In this document: one piece after another, positions 1 through 9,264 of the stretch
Layout of the letters: every line of letters begins with the position of its first letter
How positions within the stretch are numbered: position 1 is the stretch's first letter
Assembly: GCF_030382115.1 (NCBI RefSeq)
Contig: NZ_JAUDRJ010000003.1
Span: 3,525,304-3,589,303 of the forward strand
Length of the DNA stretch: 64,000 bases
Reading direction: 5' to 3'
DNA from: Nostoc sp. GT001
GTDB taxonomy: Bacteria; Cyanobacteriota; Cyanobacteriia; Cyanobacteriales; Nostocaceae
Position numbers and translations under genes: made by a program
Notes under the pieces: generated by a model
What the model was told of the DNA's origin: nothing
What the model saw: only the letters and a program-made list of their open reading frames with translations
The model's database searches: none

Positions 1-123
1 AAAAAGTTTTTGAAAATGGACTTACAGCCAGATGATTACAAGAATTTATCGACCAAGGGTGCTTATAACTTGGTTCGAGTTCCTTTTAAGAAAATGAAAA
101 ATGAAAAAATAGACATATCATAA
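1..123 (+). CDS. C-terminal end of an unrecognised protein (partial)
   Basis: Frame 1 is open from the first base of the window to a TAA at 121-123 and encodes about 40 residues ending in KMKNEKIDIS. The tail is lysine-rich and looks like genuine coding sequence, because it is followed at once by an inverted-repeat hairpin that would suit a terminator. The start lies outside the window. I do not recognise the family. It converges with the large histidine kinase gene on the other strand. Confidence 0.5.
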   Translation, partial: KKFLKMDLQPDDYKNLSTKGAYNLVRVPFKKMKNEKIDIS

Positions 124-126
124 ATT

Positions 127-177
127 GTCATTAGTCATTAGTCCTTTGAGAATAACTAATGACCAATGACTAATGAC
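127..177. terminator. Inverted repeat of heptamer repeats between convergent genes
   Basis: A 17-base arm (127-143, GTCATTAGTCATTAGTC) pairs with 161-177 with one mismatch around a 17-base loop. The arms are made of the short tandem repeat GTCATTA that is common in Nostoc genomes. Its place between two convergent genes suggests a bidirectional terminator, but there is no clear T-run. Confidence 0.45.
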
Positions 178-181
178 TGCA

Positions 182-3100
182 TTAACATTTGCCGTTGTAA
201 CCATTGACAGCTAAAGCTTGATTGATCTGGTTTAATAGGTCTTCCATTGATATCGATCGCGGTAATATTTGGGTAGCGATCGCACCAACAACAGTTTCTA
301 TCGATTCCAAACCATTCTTCTTCTGCTTCTCAATTTGCTTATAAGCTACCCCATCCTGGAAACTGGTTTCTGAGCGATTTAATCGCTGATTTAGTACCAA
401 AATTGGTGGCAACTTTAAAGGCGAATCTCCTAATGTTTTCAGTGCTTTGAGTACATCTTTGTGAATAGAGGTTTCTCCTAAGCAAATTAGCAGTAAGTCA
501 ACGCTTTCGTGGCGAATCTGTTGCAATACTTCTGCCCAACAAGGACTCATCGCCGCTTTGAAGCCTGCTGTTTGGAGGTATTGAATTAAAGCTTGGAACC
601 ACTCAGAACCACGTTCAGCAGTTTCACTACTAATTGAGCAATTTTTTTCTGTCCGATAACCCTTAGCTGGCTTACGTCTTACCTGGGGGAAATCCCGCAG
701 CATTGTTAAATCCACTACTAAGATGTTGGGAGGGCAGCAAATACCAGAAGCAATTTCTAGTACTGATAGTAAGGCATCTGTTTTTTCGGTGCGACTGCTA
801 TTACCTTTCGCAAATGGTGTTAAGTAAGGAAATACAGATAGCCCTGGTATTTTAGAAGCGATTAAAGTAGTTCCAACATCGCAAGTAACCAGTGGTATAG
901 CTGCTAAACGTGGATGTCCAATTAATTGTTGCAAATATATTTGGGCGGTGGTACTTTCGACATCTAGCAAAATGACATCAAACTGCCATACCCGCGCCAA
1001 AAGTTCTGCCTGATCTAGGTCATCTACTTCAATGACTCGGTGTTCTCGAAGTGAGGGGTGGGGATTGACCGATTCTAACTGGGGATTCACTAGCCTGAGA
1101 ATTCGCAGTGGAGTTTTAGTTGGGGTAATTGCACTATTATTTAACCCTATCTGCGGTATTACTTGTGCAGTACATAATTTGTCTAGAACTGGTGCTAAGA
1201 CCTGATGCTCTACTGGCAAACTTAAGAAACCATCGGCTCGGTTAGCAAATGCTTGGTCTTTTTCGGCTCCTGTCGCTGTCACAATTACAGATATATGACG
1301 GGTTGCGGTGTCAGATTTTAGTAAAGTCAGTACATCCCAGCCTGATAGCAGGGGTAGCAACGGATTTAAAAATATCGCTATTGGTTGCAAGCGCCGAGCT
1401 TTTTCAACTGCTTCTGTCCCCGATCGCGCAATCACTACCCGATATCCTAAACCTTTGAGTTGTTCGGTCAAGTCTTCAATATATCGAGCTACTGCCTCGA
1501 CTACCAAGACCAACCGTTGCGAACTCGCAAGATGATGCTGTATGGGCGTACTAACTTGCTGACGTGCGGCGGAGTTTTCCCGTGTCGGTTGGTATCGTTT
1601 CTCCTCCTCTTCTCTGATGCCCATATCTGGTTCCGAAAAGCCTGTTTTCGGGGGGCTGGGCGGCAGAAGTAGGGTAAACTGGCTACCTTTACCTTCACGC
1701 GATAAGAAGCTGACATCTCCTCCGTGGAGGCGAGCCAAGGCGCGAGTTAATACTAGCCCCAAACCAGTGCCTTCAAATTGGCGGGTGAGGGGATTTTCGA
1801 GTTGTTGGAATTTTTGAAAGATTAAGTGTTGCTGGTGTTCGGGAATGCCAATTCCTGTATCCCAAACTGTAAAGGCAATCCATCCTTCCCAACGGCTTAC
1901 CCGCAGCCCAATTTCGCCAGATATTTCGGTGAATTTAAAGGCGTTGGAAAGTAGGTGTACTAGCATCTGGCGTAAGCGCAATTCGTCTGCCACCATCTGA
2001 TCTAAACCTAGTTCAATGGAAAGACAGAATTGAGGAGCAGATGAACGCGCATTTGCAGGTGGCGGGGCAGATGTCGCTTTGGTGGTTTGAGTGTGGATAG
2101 CTTTGGCTTCCGATAGGGCGCGATCGCACACAGCCTGAATTTTCACCGGAGTCAGCGTCAAATCCATTTGTCCCGTCTCCATTCGGGTCAAATCTAAAAT
2201 GTCATTGACAACACTCATCAGGTGGCGTCCGCTTTGATGAATCAGTCCCGCATAACGGGCTTGACGCTCGTTAAGTTCTCCCAACTGCTGATCCACTAGC
2301 AAGCGCGATAATCCCAAAACGGCAGTTAGGGGAGTTTTGAGTTCATGGCTAATACAAGCTAAAAATTCGTCTTTTAACCGATTTAGTTGAATTAAATCGG
2401 CATTCTTCGCTGCTAGTTCTTTACAAAGCTGCTGCTGTTCAGTGACATCAGTAGCTAAAACCAACCACAAATTAGTGCTGAGTGCAATTTCCTCTTCAGC
2501 ACTCATAACTTTCAACTCAGGACTATCTAAGGGAATTTTGGCAAACTGCCAGATTCGCTCTTGACCATTTTGCACTTCGACCACGCAGGTACAAGTACCC
2601 ACTTGACTATCTAAATAGCATCGGCTGTATGCAGCATCACCTGATGCTTCTTGCTGAATCAATTCTTCTTCACCACCATGCTCATTCTCTCTACCATTGG
2701 GATGAACGTTGATTGCTGGTTGGGTGACATATTCTGCTATTTCGGAGCGGTTAGGGACAAGTATTGCCTCCACCTGTTGCCTAACCCCTTCTGGATCTTT
2801 TAAGGTTCCTAGTTGCTGCCACCAAGCGGGATTTCGCGCTACCACTTCGCCAGTACCCGTTTGCAACATCAAAGGCCAAGGCAGTCTTTCTAGTAAGTGT
2901 ACTAATGGCTGATGTCCTAAGGACTTGGGTTCATTTGGCCTACCATCATATTCATGACGATGCTCGCGAGACTTTTGTAAGCCAGCCATACGTTCTTGAG
3001 CCAGCGATCGCAACAGGCGCGAACTATCCAGCAGCCCCAAATATCGACCATCAGAGTCAATCAGCACCCAATCTAAGTTTTGGGGTTTTTCGACTTGTGA

Positions 3101-3514
3101 ATCGCACCAGCGCAAGCTCAATCGCTCTACACGCTCCGAAGCTGATATTGTCTGTATTGGCTCAATTAGACCTTGACCCCAGGTAGAGAGCGATTGTTGT
3201 AAATTTAGATTTTTATCGTCACTTTGTACTAATAATTTGGGGATTAAACGGGCAGAATACAGCAATCCGATGGGGCATTGCTGTTGATTTACTACTACCA
3301 AGCGATCGCACTGCTCTTGCTCAAAAATCTCCAACACTACTGCCAGAGAACTTGTTTGGAGGCAGCTAGGTACGGTTGCCTGAAAGTCATAAAGCGGGTA
3401 ATCTAGCATTAACATAGGGATTTGGGGGTCATTCTTCCTGTGGAACCCTCCGGCATTTCCATCTGCCAGTTGATGGTCTTTTCGCCTGAAGTCATATCCT
3501 TTAAGAAGACTCAT
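182..3514 (-). CDS. CBS-PAS-like hybrid sensor histidine kinase with degenerate receiver domains
   Basis: A 1110-residue cytoplasmic two-component sensor. Residues about 40-175 read as a CBS pair (SLAVVLEIFEQEQCDRLVVV ... WVLIDSDGRYLGLLDSSRLL). A divergent PAS-like sensor follows at about 205-360. The HisKA domain has the phospho-accepting His near residue 390 (SHELKTPLTAVLG). The ATPase domain has the N-box (LSNAFKF), the G1 box DTGIGIPE and the G2 box GTGLGL. Three receiver-like domains follow from about 670. The first reads FLNPLLPLLSGWD where a phospho-Asp is expected, and lacks the usual Lys, so it is probably not phosphorylated. The second keeps VILLDVES. The third is very divergent. 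No membrane segment is seen. The start could be internal at MLMLDYPL (residue 34). It is divergent from kaiA, about 560 bp away, so a link to clock output or input is possible but is inference. Confidence 0.88.
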   Translation of the reverse strand: MSLLKGYDFRRKDHQLADGNAGGFHRKNDPQIPMLMLDYPLYDFQATVPSCLQTSSLAVVLEIFEQEQCDRLVVVNQQQCPIGLLYSARLIPKLLVQSDDKNLNLQQSLSTWGQGLIEPIQTISASERVERLSLRWCDSQVEKPQNLDWVLIDSDGRYLGLLDSSRLLRSLAQERMAGLQKSREHRHEYDGRPNEPKSLGHQPLVHLLERLPWPLMLQTGTGEVVARNPAWWQQLGTLKDPEGVRQQVEAILVPNRSEIAEYVTQPAINVHPNGRENEHGGEEELIQQEASGDAAYSRCYLDSQVGTCTCVVEVQNGQERIWQFAKIPLDSPELKVMSAEEEIALSTNLWLVLATDVTEQQQLCKELAAKNADLIQLNRLKDEFLACISHELKTPLTAVLGLSRLLVDQQLGELNERQARYAGLIHQSGRHLMSVVNDILDLTRMETGQMDLTLTPVKIQAVCDRALSEAKAIHTQTTKATSAPPPANARSSAPQFCLSIELGLDQMVADELRLRQMLVHLLSNAFKFTEISGEIGLRVSRWEGWIAFTVWDTGIGIPEHQQHLIFQKFQQLENPLTRQFEGTGLGLVLTRALARLHGGDVSFLSREGKGSQFTLLLPPSPPKTGFSEPDMGIREEEEKRYQPTRENSAARQQVSTPIQHHLASSQRLVLVVEAVARYIEDLTEQLKGLGYRVVIARSGTEAVEKARRLQPIAIFLNPLLPLLSGWDVLTLLKSDTATRHISVIVTATGAEKDQAFANRADGFLSLPVEHQVLAPVLDKLCTAQVIPQIGLNNSAITPTKTPLRILRLVNPQLESVNPHPSLREHRVIEVDDLDQAELLARVWQFDVILLDVESTTAQIYLQQLIGHPRLAAIPLVTCDVGTTLIASKIPGLSVFPYLTPFAKGNSSRTEKTDALLSVLEIASGICCPPNILVVDLTMLRDFPQVRRKPAKGYRTEKNCSISSETAERGSEWFQALIQYLQTAGFKAAMSPCWAEVLQQIRHESVDLLLICLGETSIHKDVLKALKTLGDSPLKLPPILVLNQRLNRSETSFQDGVAYKQIEKQKKNGLESIETVVGAIATQILPRSISMEDLLNQINQALAVNGYNGKC

Positions 3515-4072
3515 ATAAGCAACTCTAGTTATTTCAACGCCATTAAAACAACGGGATTTTCCCTAACGGACACGGGAATTGCAAACGAGTGTATTTTTCC
3601 AAGAGGGGACGTTTCTCATTTCTAGCAACTAGCCTCTCCAGTGTCTTACTGGTATTTAAACTCCTCATCGATAGCGACGGCTAAAACAATTATGGCCCCA
3701 AAGATTCGCTTTAGAACCTTGAGGAATTATAATGATTTGGAATGCGACGATCCTTTAAGTTCGTTTAAGTATCTTATCAAGGAGCAAAATAAAAAAATCT
3801 ATCTATTTATATACATAGATATGTAAATCATGAGTTTAACTACTGTGTCTTGCTATGCCGACGGATACCTCATCATCAAAGACCTACTAAGTTCTACCAG
3901 TTAGTTGCTGCACTAGATTGTTAAGTGCGTAGCACTATCTGCTCCTATAAAGCGTTATTTTGGGGTTAAATCACCAGTTGACTGCACACCCAGTATCCCC
4001 TACAAGCGTTAGCCAAACTTATCAGCCCGCATTTATTGGTCAGGGCGATCAAGGAGATATATTCAAGAATAG
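3515..4072. promoter_or_regulatory. Divergent upstream region of kaiA and the histidine kinase
   Basis: This 558-bp stretch separates the divergent kinase and kaiA genes and must hold both promoters. I can point to AAGGAG at 4051-4056, 16 bases before the kaiA ATG, which is a long spacing. An AT-rich tract lies at 3786-3825. A 61-codon open frame at 3641-3826 has no recognisable product or ribosome site and was not accepted. No clear clock-type or NtcA palindrome (GTA-N8-TAC) was found by eye. Confidence 0.5.
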
Positions 4073-4654
4073 ATGTTATTACCGATATTAATTCTGCAAT
4101 CTAATGTTAACAAATGCTTAAATAATCCAGTTGACTTAGCCAACCTCAAAGGTTTGAGTACGTGGGTGGGGCAATTGATGGACGCAATTATTGCCCAATT
4201 TTGCTACTTACCTGTTGCTGCAACAACTTCTGGAAAAATTAACTATTTACCAAATCAGCCGCCACGAAATCCAAGTAAGGCATACACTAGCAAGTACGTT
4301 TATGTATTTGCCAGTCAGATGCAAAAAAGCCAGCAACATTTTCAGGAGATGACCCCGGCTGAAAGAGAAGGATTATTAAGACAGCTTAAAATAGATTATA
4401 GCTTGATTCTTATAGATTATTTTACCGCAGACAAAACACTCAAAGATAAAATTGATAAATTTATCAATACTATATTTTATGCTAATATTCCTGTGCCCCA
4501 AATAATCGAAATTCATATGGAGGTAATTGAAGAATTTTCTAAACAGCTAAAATTAGAAGGCAGGAGCAATGAAACCTTACTTGATTATCGCTTAACGTTA
4601 ATCGATATCTTGGCTCACTTGTGCGAAGTTTATAGGAGTTCAATTTCTAAATAA
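4073..4654 (+). CDS. kaiA: Circadian clock protein KaiA, short Nostoc-type form
   Basis: KaiA stimulates KaiC autophosphorylation by binding the KaiC C-terminal tail. Only the C-terminal KaiC-binding and dimerisation domain is recognisable here, at about residues 73-193, ending in LLDYRLTLIDILAHLCEVYR, which is nearly the same as in Synechococcus KaiA. The other signature IIEIHMEVIEEF is also present. The full-length Synechococcus protein is about 284 residues with an N-terminal pseudo-receiver. That domain is missing, and residues 1-70 show no receiver pattern. An in-frame TAG immediately precedes the ATG, so the protein cannot be longer unless there is a frameshift. Short KaiA is known in Nostoc and Anabaena. 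A start nearer the conserved domain is possible. It is followed by kaiB after 107 bp. Confidence 0.93.
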   Translation: MLLPILILQSNVNKCLNNPVDLANLKGLSTWVGQLMDAIIAQFCYLPVAATTSGKINYLPNQPPRNPSKAYTSKYVYVFASQMQKSQQHFQEMTPAEREGLLRQLKIDYSLILIDYFTADKTLKDKIDKFINTIFYANIPVPQIIEIHMEVIEEFSKQLKLEGRSNETLLDYRLTLIDILAHLCEVYRSSISK

Positions 4655-4710
4655 ATTAAGTTTATCGCTGTATATTTCACTTTGAACACACTATTACTGT
4701 TAGTTACTCC

Positions 4711-4726
4711 AATGCGCAAACGCATT
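4711..4726. other. Small palindrome between kaiA and kaiB
   Basis: AATGCG-CAAA-CGCATT forms a 6-bp stem followed by a T-rich stretch. It could be a weak attenuator lowering kaiBC readthrough, or an operator. The evidence is the palindrome alone. Confidence 0.25.
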
Positions 4727-4761
4727 TGTTATTTTTATGCTCATGACTAGTTATTAACTAT

Positions 4762-5076
4762 ATGATTAAAGCCAGAAAAACCTACGTTCTCAAGCTTTAC
4801 GTAGCAGGAAATACCCCGAATTCAGTCCGGGCATTAAAAACACTTAAAGAGATTTTAGAACAGGAGTTTGAAGGTGTCTATGCTTTAAAAGTGATCGATG
4901 TATTGAAAAGTCCGCAACTGGCGGAAGAAGATAAAATATTGGCAACGCCAACATTGTCTAAAATTTTGCCTCCCCCCGTTCGCAAAATTATTGGGGATCT
5001 TTCAGATAGAGAAAGAGTGTTGATTGGATTGGATTTGCTCTATGAAGAACTGAGTGAAGAAGACTTTGAAGAGTAA
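4762..5076 (+). CDS. kaiB: Circadian clock protein KaiB
   Basis: A 104-residue KaiB. It opposes KaiA by binding the KaiC CI ring and sequestering KaiA, after switching from its tetramer fold to a thioredoxin-like fold. The sequence keeps the family signatures [18 protein letters not shown] near the start, [20 protein letters not shown] in the centre and [18 protein letters not shown], with the acidic tail [10 protein letters not shown] typical of clock KaiB. The length matches the Synechococcus protein (102). No strong ribosome site is seen before the ATG. The gene lies 107 bp after kaiA and 76 bp before kaiC, so kaiBC are probably co-transcribed. Confidence 0.97.
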   Translation: MIKARKTYVLKLYVAGNTPNSVRALKTLKEILEQEFEGVYALKVIDVLKSPQLAEEDKILATPTLSKILPPPVRKIIGDLSDRERVLIGLDLLYEELSEEDFEE

Positions 5077-5152
5077 ATTTTTAATCATAAAAAATTGAGT
5101 CCAAAATTTAGTAATTAAAAAACAGGTTTTAATACCCTTTTGTTATCAAGCA

Positions 5153-6715
5153 ATGAGTCAAAACGAGCCAGTAGAACCAAAACAACCACCAATAATTAGG
5201 GGTGTAGAAAAAATTCGGACGATGATCGAAGGGTTTGACGATATTAGTCATGGTGGTTTACCAATTGGTAGAACCACCTTGATTAGTGGTACATCCGGCA
5301 CAGGTAAAACCTTATTTTCTCTTCAGTTTCTCTATAACGGTATCACCTACTTTGATGAACCAGGAGTATTTGTAACTTTTGAGGAATCACCGAGTGATAT
5401 TATTAAAAATGCTAATATTTTTGGTTGGAACTTGCCCCGCTTAATCGAAGAAGGCAAGTTGTTTATTCTTGATGCATCTCCCGATCCAGAAGGTCAAGAT
5501 ATCGTGGGAAATTTTGACCTTTCTGCACTCATTGAGCGTTTGCAATATGCCATCCGCAAATACAAAGCTAAACGAGTTTCCATCGACTCAATAACAGCAG
5601 TATTTCAGCAGTATGAAGCGATGGGAGTAGTGCGGCGCGAAATTTTTCGCTTGGTAGCACGTCTCAAACTACTGAGTGTCACCACTGTAATTACCACTGA
5701 ACGTAGTGAAGAATATGGGCCTGTTGCCTCTTTCGGAGTGGAAGAATTTGTTTCCGATAACGTAGTAATTGTTCGCAACGTTTTAGAAGGAGAACGCCGC
5801 CGCCGCACCATTGAAATTCTCAAATTGCGCGGCACAACTCACATGAAAGGCGAGTATCCCTTCACGATTACTAATGAAGGAGTTAACATATTCCCACTCG
5901 GAGCAATGCGCTTGACTCAACGTTCTTCTAATGTCAGGGTATCTTCTGGTGTCAAAACCTTAGATGAAATGTGCGGTGGTGGTTTCTTTAAAGATTCAAT
6001 TATTTTGGCAACAGGAGCTACAGGTACTGGTAAAACCCTGTTAGTAAGCAAATTTATTCAAGATGGCTGCCTGAATGGAGAGCAGGCAATATTATTTGCT
6101 TATGAAGAATCACGCGCTCAACTATCTCGTAATGCTTCCTCTTGGGGAATTGATTTTGAAAAATTAGAAGATCAAGGTTTACTCAAAATCATCTGTACCT
6201 ATCCTGAATCAACTGGTTTAGAAGACCACTTACAAATTATTAAATCAGAAATTGCTATTTTCAAACCCTCTCGGATTGCTATTGATTCCCTATCAGCACT
6301 AGCTAGAGGAGTTACAAATAATGCATTTCGGCAGTTTGTAATTGGTGTGACAGGTTATGCTAAACAAGAAGAAATTACTGGCTTTTTTACTAACACAACC
6401 GACCAATTTCTAGGAGCGCATTCGATTACTGACTCTCATATTTCCACGATTACCGATACAATTCTGATGTTACAATACGTAGAAATTCGCGGAGAAATGT
6501 CGCGGGCAATTAACGTATTCAAAATGCGCGGGTCTTGGCATGATAAAGGAATTCGTGAGTATAATATTACTGCTGACGGGCCTGATATCAAAGATTCTTT
6601 CCGAAACTACGAACGGATTATCAGCGGTGCTCCTACTCGCGTTAGTATCGATGAAAAGGCGGAACTTTCTCGCATTGTTAGACGTTTTGAAGACAAACAG
6701 AGTTCCGAACCCTAA
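5153..6715 (+). CDS. kaiC: Circadian clock ATPase/autokinase KaiC
   Basis: The core clock oscillator, a hexameric double-RecA ATPase whose phosphorylation cycles over about 24 h. At 520 residues it aligns without gaps to Synechococcus KaiC (519) as I recall that sequence. The CI Walker A is GTSGTGKT (Lys52) with the catalytic Glu pair in TFEES (77-78). The CII Walker A is GATGTGKT (Lys294) with YEES (318-319). The phosphorylation sites fall in SITDSHISTITDT as Ser431 and Thr432, with Thr426 also kept. The C-terminal KaiA-binding tail is present (SRIVRRFEDKQ). All key residues are intact, so it should be a functional clock protein. It is followed after 91 bp by hgdD. Confidence 0.98.
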   Translation: MSQNEPVEPKQPPIIRGVEKIRTMIEGFDDISHGGLPIGRTTLISGTSGTGKTLFSLQFLYNGITYFDEPGVFVTFEESPSDIIKNANIFGWNLPRLIEEGKLFILDASPDPEGQDIVGNFDLSALIERLQYAIRKYKAKRVSIDSITAVFQQYEAMGVVRREIFRLVARLKLLSVTTVITTERSEEYGPVASFGVEEFVSDNVVIVRNVLEGERRRRTIEILKLRGTTHMKGEYPFTITNEGVNIFPLGAMRLTQRSSNVRVSSGVKTLDEMCGGGFFKDSIILATGATGTGKTLLVSKFIQDGCLNGEQAILFAYEESRAQLSRNASSWGIDFEKLEDQGLLKIICTYPESTGLEDHLQIIKSEIAIFKPSRIAIDSLSALARGVTNNAFRQFVIGVTGYAKQEEITGFFTNTTDQFLGAHSITDSHISTITDTILMLQYVEIRGEMSRAINVFKMRGSWHDKGIREYNITADGPDIKDSFRNYERIISGAPTRVSIDEKAELSRIVRRFEDKQSSEP

Positions 6716-6766
6716 ATTTAGTATCGTAGTATATTCTTTCCTAAGTTTAGTATCGTGCTATATTCT
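6713..6766 (+). repeat. Tandem 25-bp repeat between kaiC and hgdD
   Basis: Two copies of a 25-base sequence, TA(A/G)(A/G)TTTAGTATCGT then (A/G/C)-rich to TATATTCT, lie at 6713-6737 and 6742-6766 with a 29-bp period and only three or so differences. Each holds a TATATT box that could serve as a -10 element. The pair occupies most of the gap before hgdD, so it may be a promoter or operator for that gene. The function is inferred. Confidence 0.45.
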
Positions 6767-6806
6767 GTGGTGAAGAAAGGTTTTCTGCCGCTAGATTGAT
6801 TTTCGT

Positions 6807-8984
6807 GTGAGGGATGCGGTGAAAGGACAGCAATTATTTTATAGCTTCTTACCTGGTGTAACGGCAGCAGTTTTAACAACTCAGCCTGCTTGGGCTGGTA
6901 CTGCGAAACTAACTGGGGTACAACTGGCGTCTTCTCCTAGTGTTTTGACTTCTACTTATGGTCAAGACTTGGTTGTAGACACCATAAATAGGCAACTGCC
7001 TAACAGTGCAAATGTTAGTGTTCCAACCCTAGTACCTGCTTTGGGTTTTACTAAACTTAGTGTGAAACCTTTAAGTAATAACAGTATTCCAGTATTTACG
7101 ACTGAAAATACTGTTGTACCAATAAAACAACTACTTAAGAAAGATAAAGGTAGATTTTTCAGTTTGACAGCTACCTCTAATCCTTCCCAAGCTCAAAAGA
7201 ACCAAAAACAGAGTAATTCAAGCGCTTATGGGCAGAAATTAAAGAAGATATTAGTTCCCAACTACACTTCAAAACCCCTTTCTGTCCAAAAAGAAATTTT
7301 GTCCCTGTCTTCTGCACAGCAGCCAGTGGTTCAAAAGATAAATACTGTTACTCCGTTGCAAACATTTTTACAAACTTCAGCTACAGGTGCAGGAGCAGCA
7401 AAACTGTTGTCAGCGCAGAGGTGTCCGCAGGAGTTGAGCAAAAGTAAAACCGACTCCTTGGCTCTGCTACTAACCTCAAGCACCTGCTTACGACAAAACG
7501 CTATTGGTGGCCGCTTGGCTCAGAGTAATACCACGATTCCAGCAGATTCGACGCCAATCACTACGCCAGAAACTGTAACTCCTGCACCAGGGGGTTCGGT
7601 GCAACCTGCCACTGTGCCAACAACGGTAACTCCAGTAACGTCAGGGCCAGTGCAAATTCCAGAGAACCTGATTCCTAACTCAAATCCGCTGCAATTTCCC
7701 ACCAAAGCGGAGGAAGTGAGACTTCAGGAAAATCAACCAATTACTTTGGCACAAGCTCTGGAGTTAGCACGGCGTAACAATCACGATCTACAGGTGTCCT
7801 TATTGGAGCTAGAACGCAATAAAGCGGCTCTACGCGAGGCGCAAGCTGCTTTATTGCCCACTCTGGGAGTTAGCACGGATCTGACTCGTAGTCAGTCTGC
7901 TAGCAGTCAGCTTCAGGATGAAGTAAACGGGCGAAATGGCTTACTGTCTAACCAAGATCAACCCAGTACATCTTTTTCTGGTCAAGCACAACTGTCGTAT
8001 AATATCTACACTTCTGGGAGAGTGCAATCTAGCATCAAAGCGGCTGAAGAACAAGTACGTTTCAACGAGTTGGCTGTAGAAACTCAGTCTGAGACAATCC
8101 GTCTAAATGTTGCCACAGACTACTACAATTTGCAACAAGCAGATGAACAAGTACGGATTGCCCAATCGGCTGTGCAGAACTCGGAAGCTAGTTTACGTGA
8201 TGCAGAAGCTTTAGAGCGAGCTGGGGTTGGTACGCGGTTCGATGTGTTGCGATCGCAGGTGAATTTAGCAAATGCCCAACAAAATTTAACTAATGCTAGA
8301 TCCCAGCAGTCAATTTCCCGTCGTCAATTAGCAACTCGGATAAGTCTGCCGCAAGGAATAAATATCAGTGCCGCTGACCCTGTACAATTAGCTGGTCTTT
8401 GGAACCCAACCCTAGAACAAAGTATTGTGTTGGCTTATCAAAATCGTCCAGAATTGCAACAGCAGTTAGCACAACGTAATATTAACGAGCAACAGCGCAA
8501 ACAAGCTCTTGCAGAACTGGGCCCTCAAGTTAGTTTGGTCGCTAGCTATGACCTGCTAGACCAGTTCGATGATAATGTCAGCGTTACTGATGGTTATTCA
8601 TTCGGAGTTAGGGCAACCCTAAATTTGTTTGATGGGGGAGCCGCAAGAGCAAGAGCAGCTCAGTCCAAAACCAATATTGCGATCGCCGAAACTCAATTTG
8701 CTGAACAGCGCAACCAAATTCGCTTTCAGGTAGAACAAGCCTATTCTACCCAGCAATCTAGTTTGGAGAATGTTCAAACCGCTAACACCGCTTTAGAACA
8801 AGCCAGGGAAGCTCTACGTTTAGCGCGTTTGCGATTCCAAGCTGGTGTAGGTACTCAAACTGATGTCATTAACTCTGAAAATGACCTCACCCAAGCTGAA
8901 GGTAATCGAGTCACAGCAATTTTGGATTACAACCGCGCTTTAGCTCAGTTACAACGGTCTGTTACTCTCAGAGCATTCCGCTAA
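6807..8984 (+). CDS. hgdD: TolC-like outer membrane efflux protein, HgdD type
   Basis: An outer-membrane channel of the OEP/TolC family. In Anabaena PCC 7120 the TolC homologue HgdD lies just after kaiABC and works with the DevBCA exporter to deposit the heterocyst glycolipid layer; the same neighbourhood here supports the name. Residues 1-30 form a signal peptide ending TTQPAWA. A long Ser/Pro/Thr-rich segment follows to about 300, typical of cyanobacterial TolC proteins. Two OEP coiled-coil/barrel repeats follow (from ITLAQALELARRNNHDLQV and from LEQSIVLAYQNRPELQQQL). The start given is GTG at 6807; GTG at 6819 is better placed behind a GAGGGA ribosome site and gives a more typical signal peptide. 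It may also serve type I export of RTX proteins such as the one at 40.9 kb. Confidence 0.9.
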   Translation: MRDAVKGQQLFYSFLPGVTAAVLTTQPAWAGTAKLTGVQLASSPSVLTSTYGQDLVVDTINRQLPNSANVSVPTLVPALGFTKLSVKPLSNNSIPVFTTENTVVPIKQLLKKDKGRFFSLTATSNPSQAQKNQKQSNSSAYGQKLKKILVPNYTSKPLSVQKEILSLSSAQQPVVQKINTVTPLQTFLQTSATGAGAAKLLSAQRCPQELSKSKTDSLALLLTSSTCLRQNAIGGRLAQSNTTIPADSTPITTPETVTPAPGGSVQPATVPTTVTPVTSGPVQIPENLIPNSNPLQFPTKAEEVRLQENQPITLAQALELARRNNHDLQVSLLELERNKAALREAQAALLPTLGVSTDLTRSQSASSQLQDEVNGRNGLLSNQDQPSTSFSGQAQLSYNIYTSGRVQSSIKAAEEQVRFNELAVETQSETIRLNVATDYYNLQQADEQVRIAQSAVQNSEASLRDAEALERAGVGTRFDVLRSQVNLANAQQNLTNARSQQSISRRQLATRISLPQGINISAADPVQLAGLWNPTLEQSIVLAYQNRPELQQQLAQRNINEQQRKQALAELGPQVSLVASYDLLDQFDDNVSVTDGYSFGVRATLNLFDGGAARARAAQSKTNIAIAETQFAEQRNQIRFQVEQAYSTQQSSLENVQTANTALEQAREALRLARLRFQAGVGTQTDVINSENDLTQAEGNRVTAILDYNRALAQLQRSVTLRAFR

Positions 8985-9078
8985 TTAGCTGAAACTCAAC
9001 GGAATCACTACTTTTGACTGCTGCTGTGTTTATCAGAGCATTACACAATCTAGTAGAGTTTCTGATAAAAAGCTATCG

Positions 9079-9126
9079 AAAAGCCTCATTTATTCAGTGT
9101 ATTTACTGGAAAGATGAGGCTTTTTA
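9079..9126 (+). terminator. Rho-independent terminator after hgdD
   Basis: AAAAGCCTCAT at 9079-9089 pairs with ATGAGGCTTTT at 9114-9124, with an inner CAGT/ACTG pairing, and ends in a T-run. It lies 95 bp after the hgdD stop. Confidence 0.85.
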
Positions 9127-9264
9127 GTCTCAAAGGCAGTAAGGAGTTGTTTTTGTGAGGTCTGTATTGGACTTAACAGAGAAGCGATATAGTCAAATTT
9201 GGACTAACATAACTGAGTGTTCGTAGTTTACCGCCGTAGGCATCGCTTGCCTTGTCAAAGACTA

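Noticed and set aside
3641..3826. 61-codon plus-strand open frame upstream of kaiA
   Set aside because: Composition is like the spacer around it; no ribosome site and no recognisable protein.
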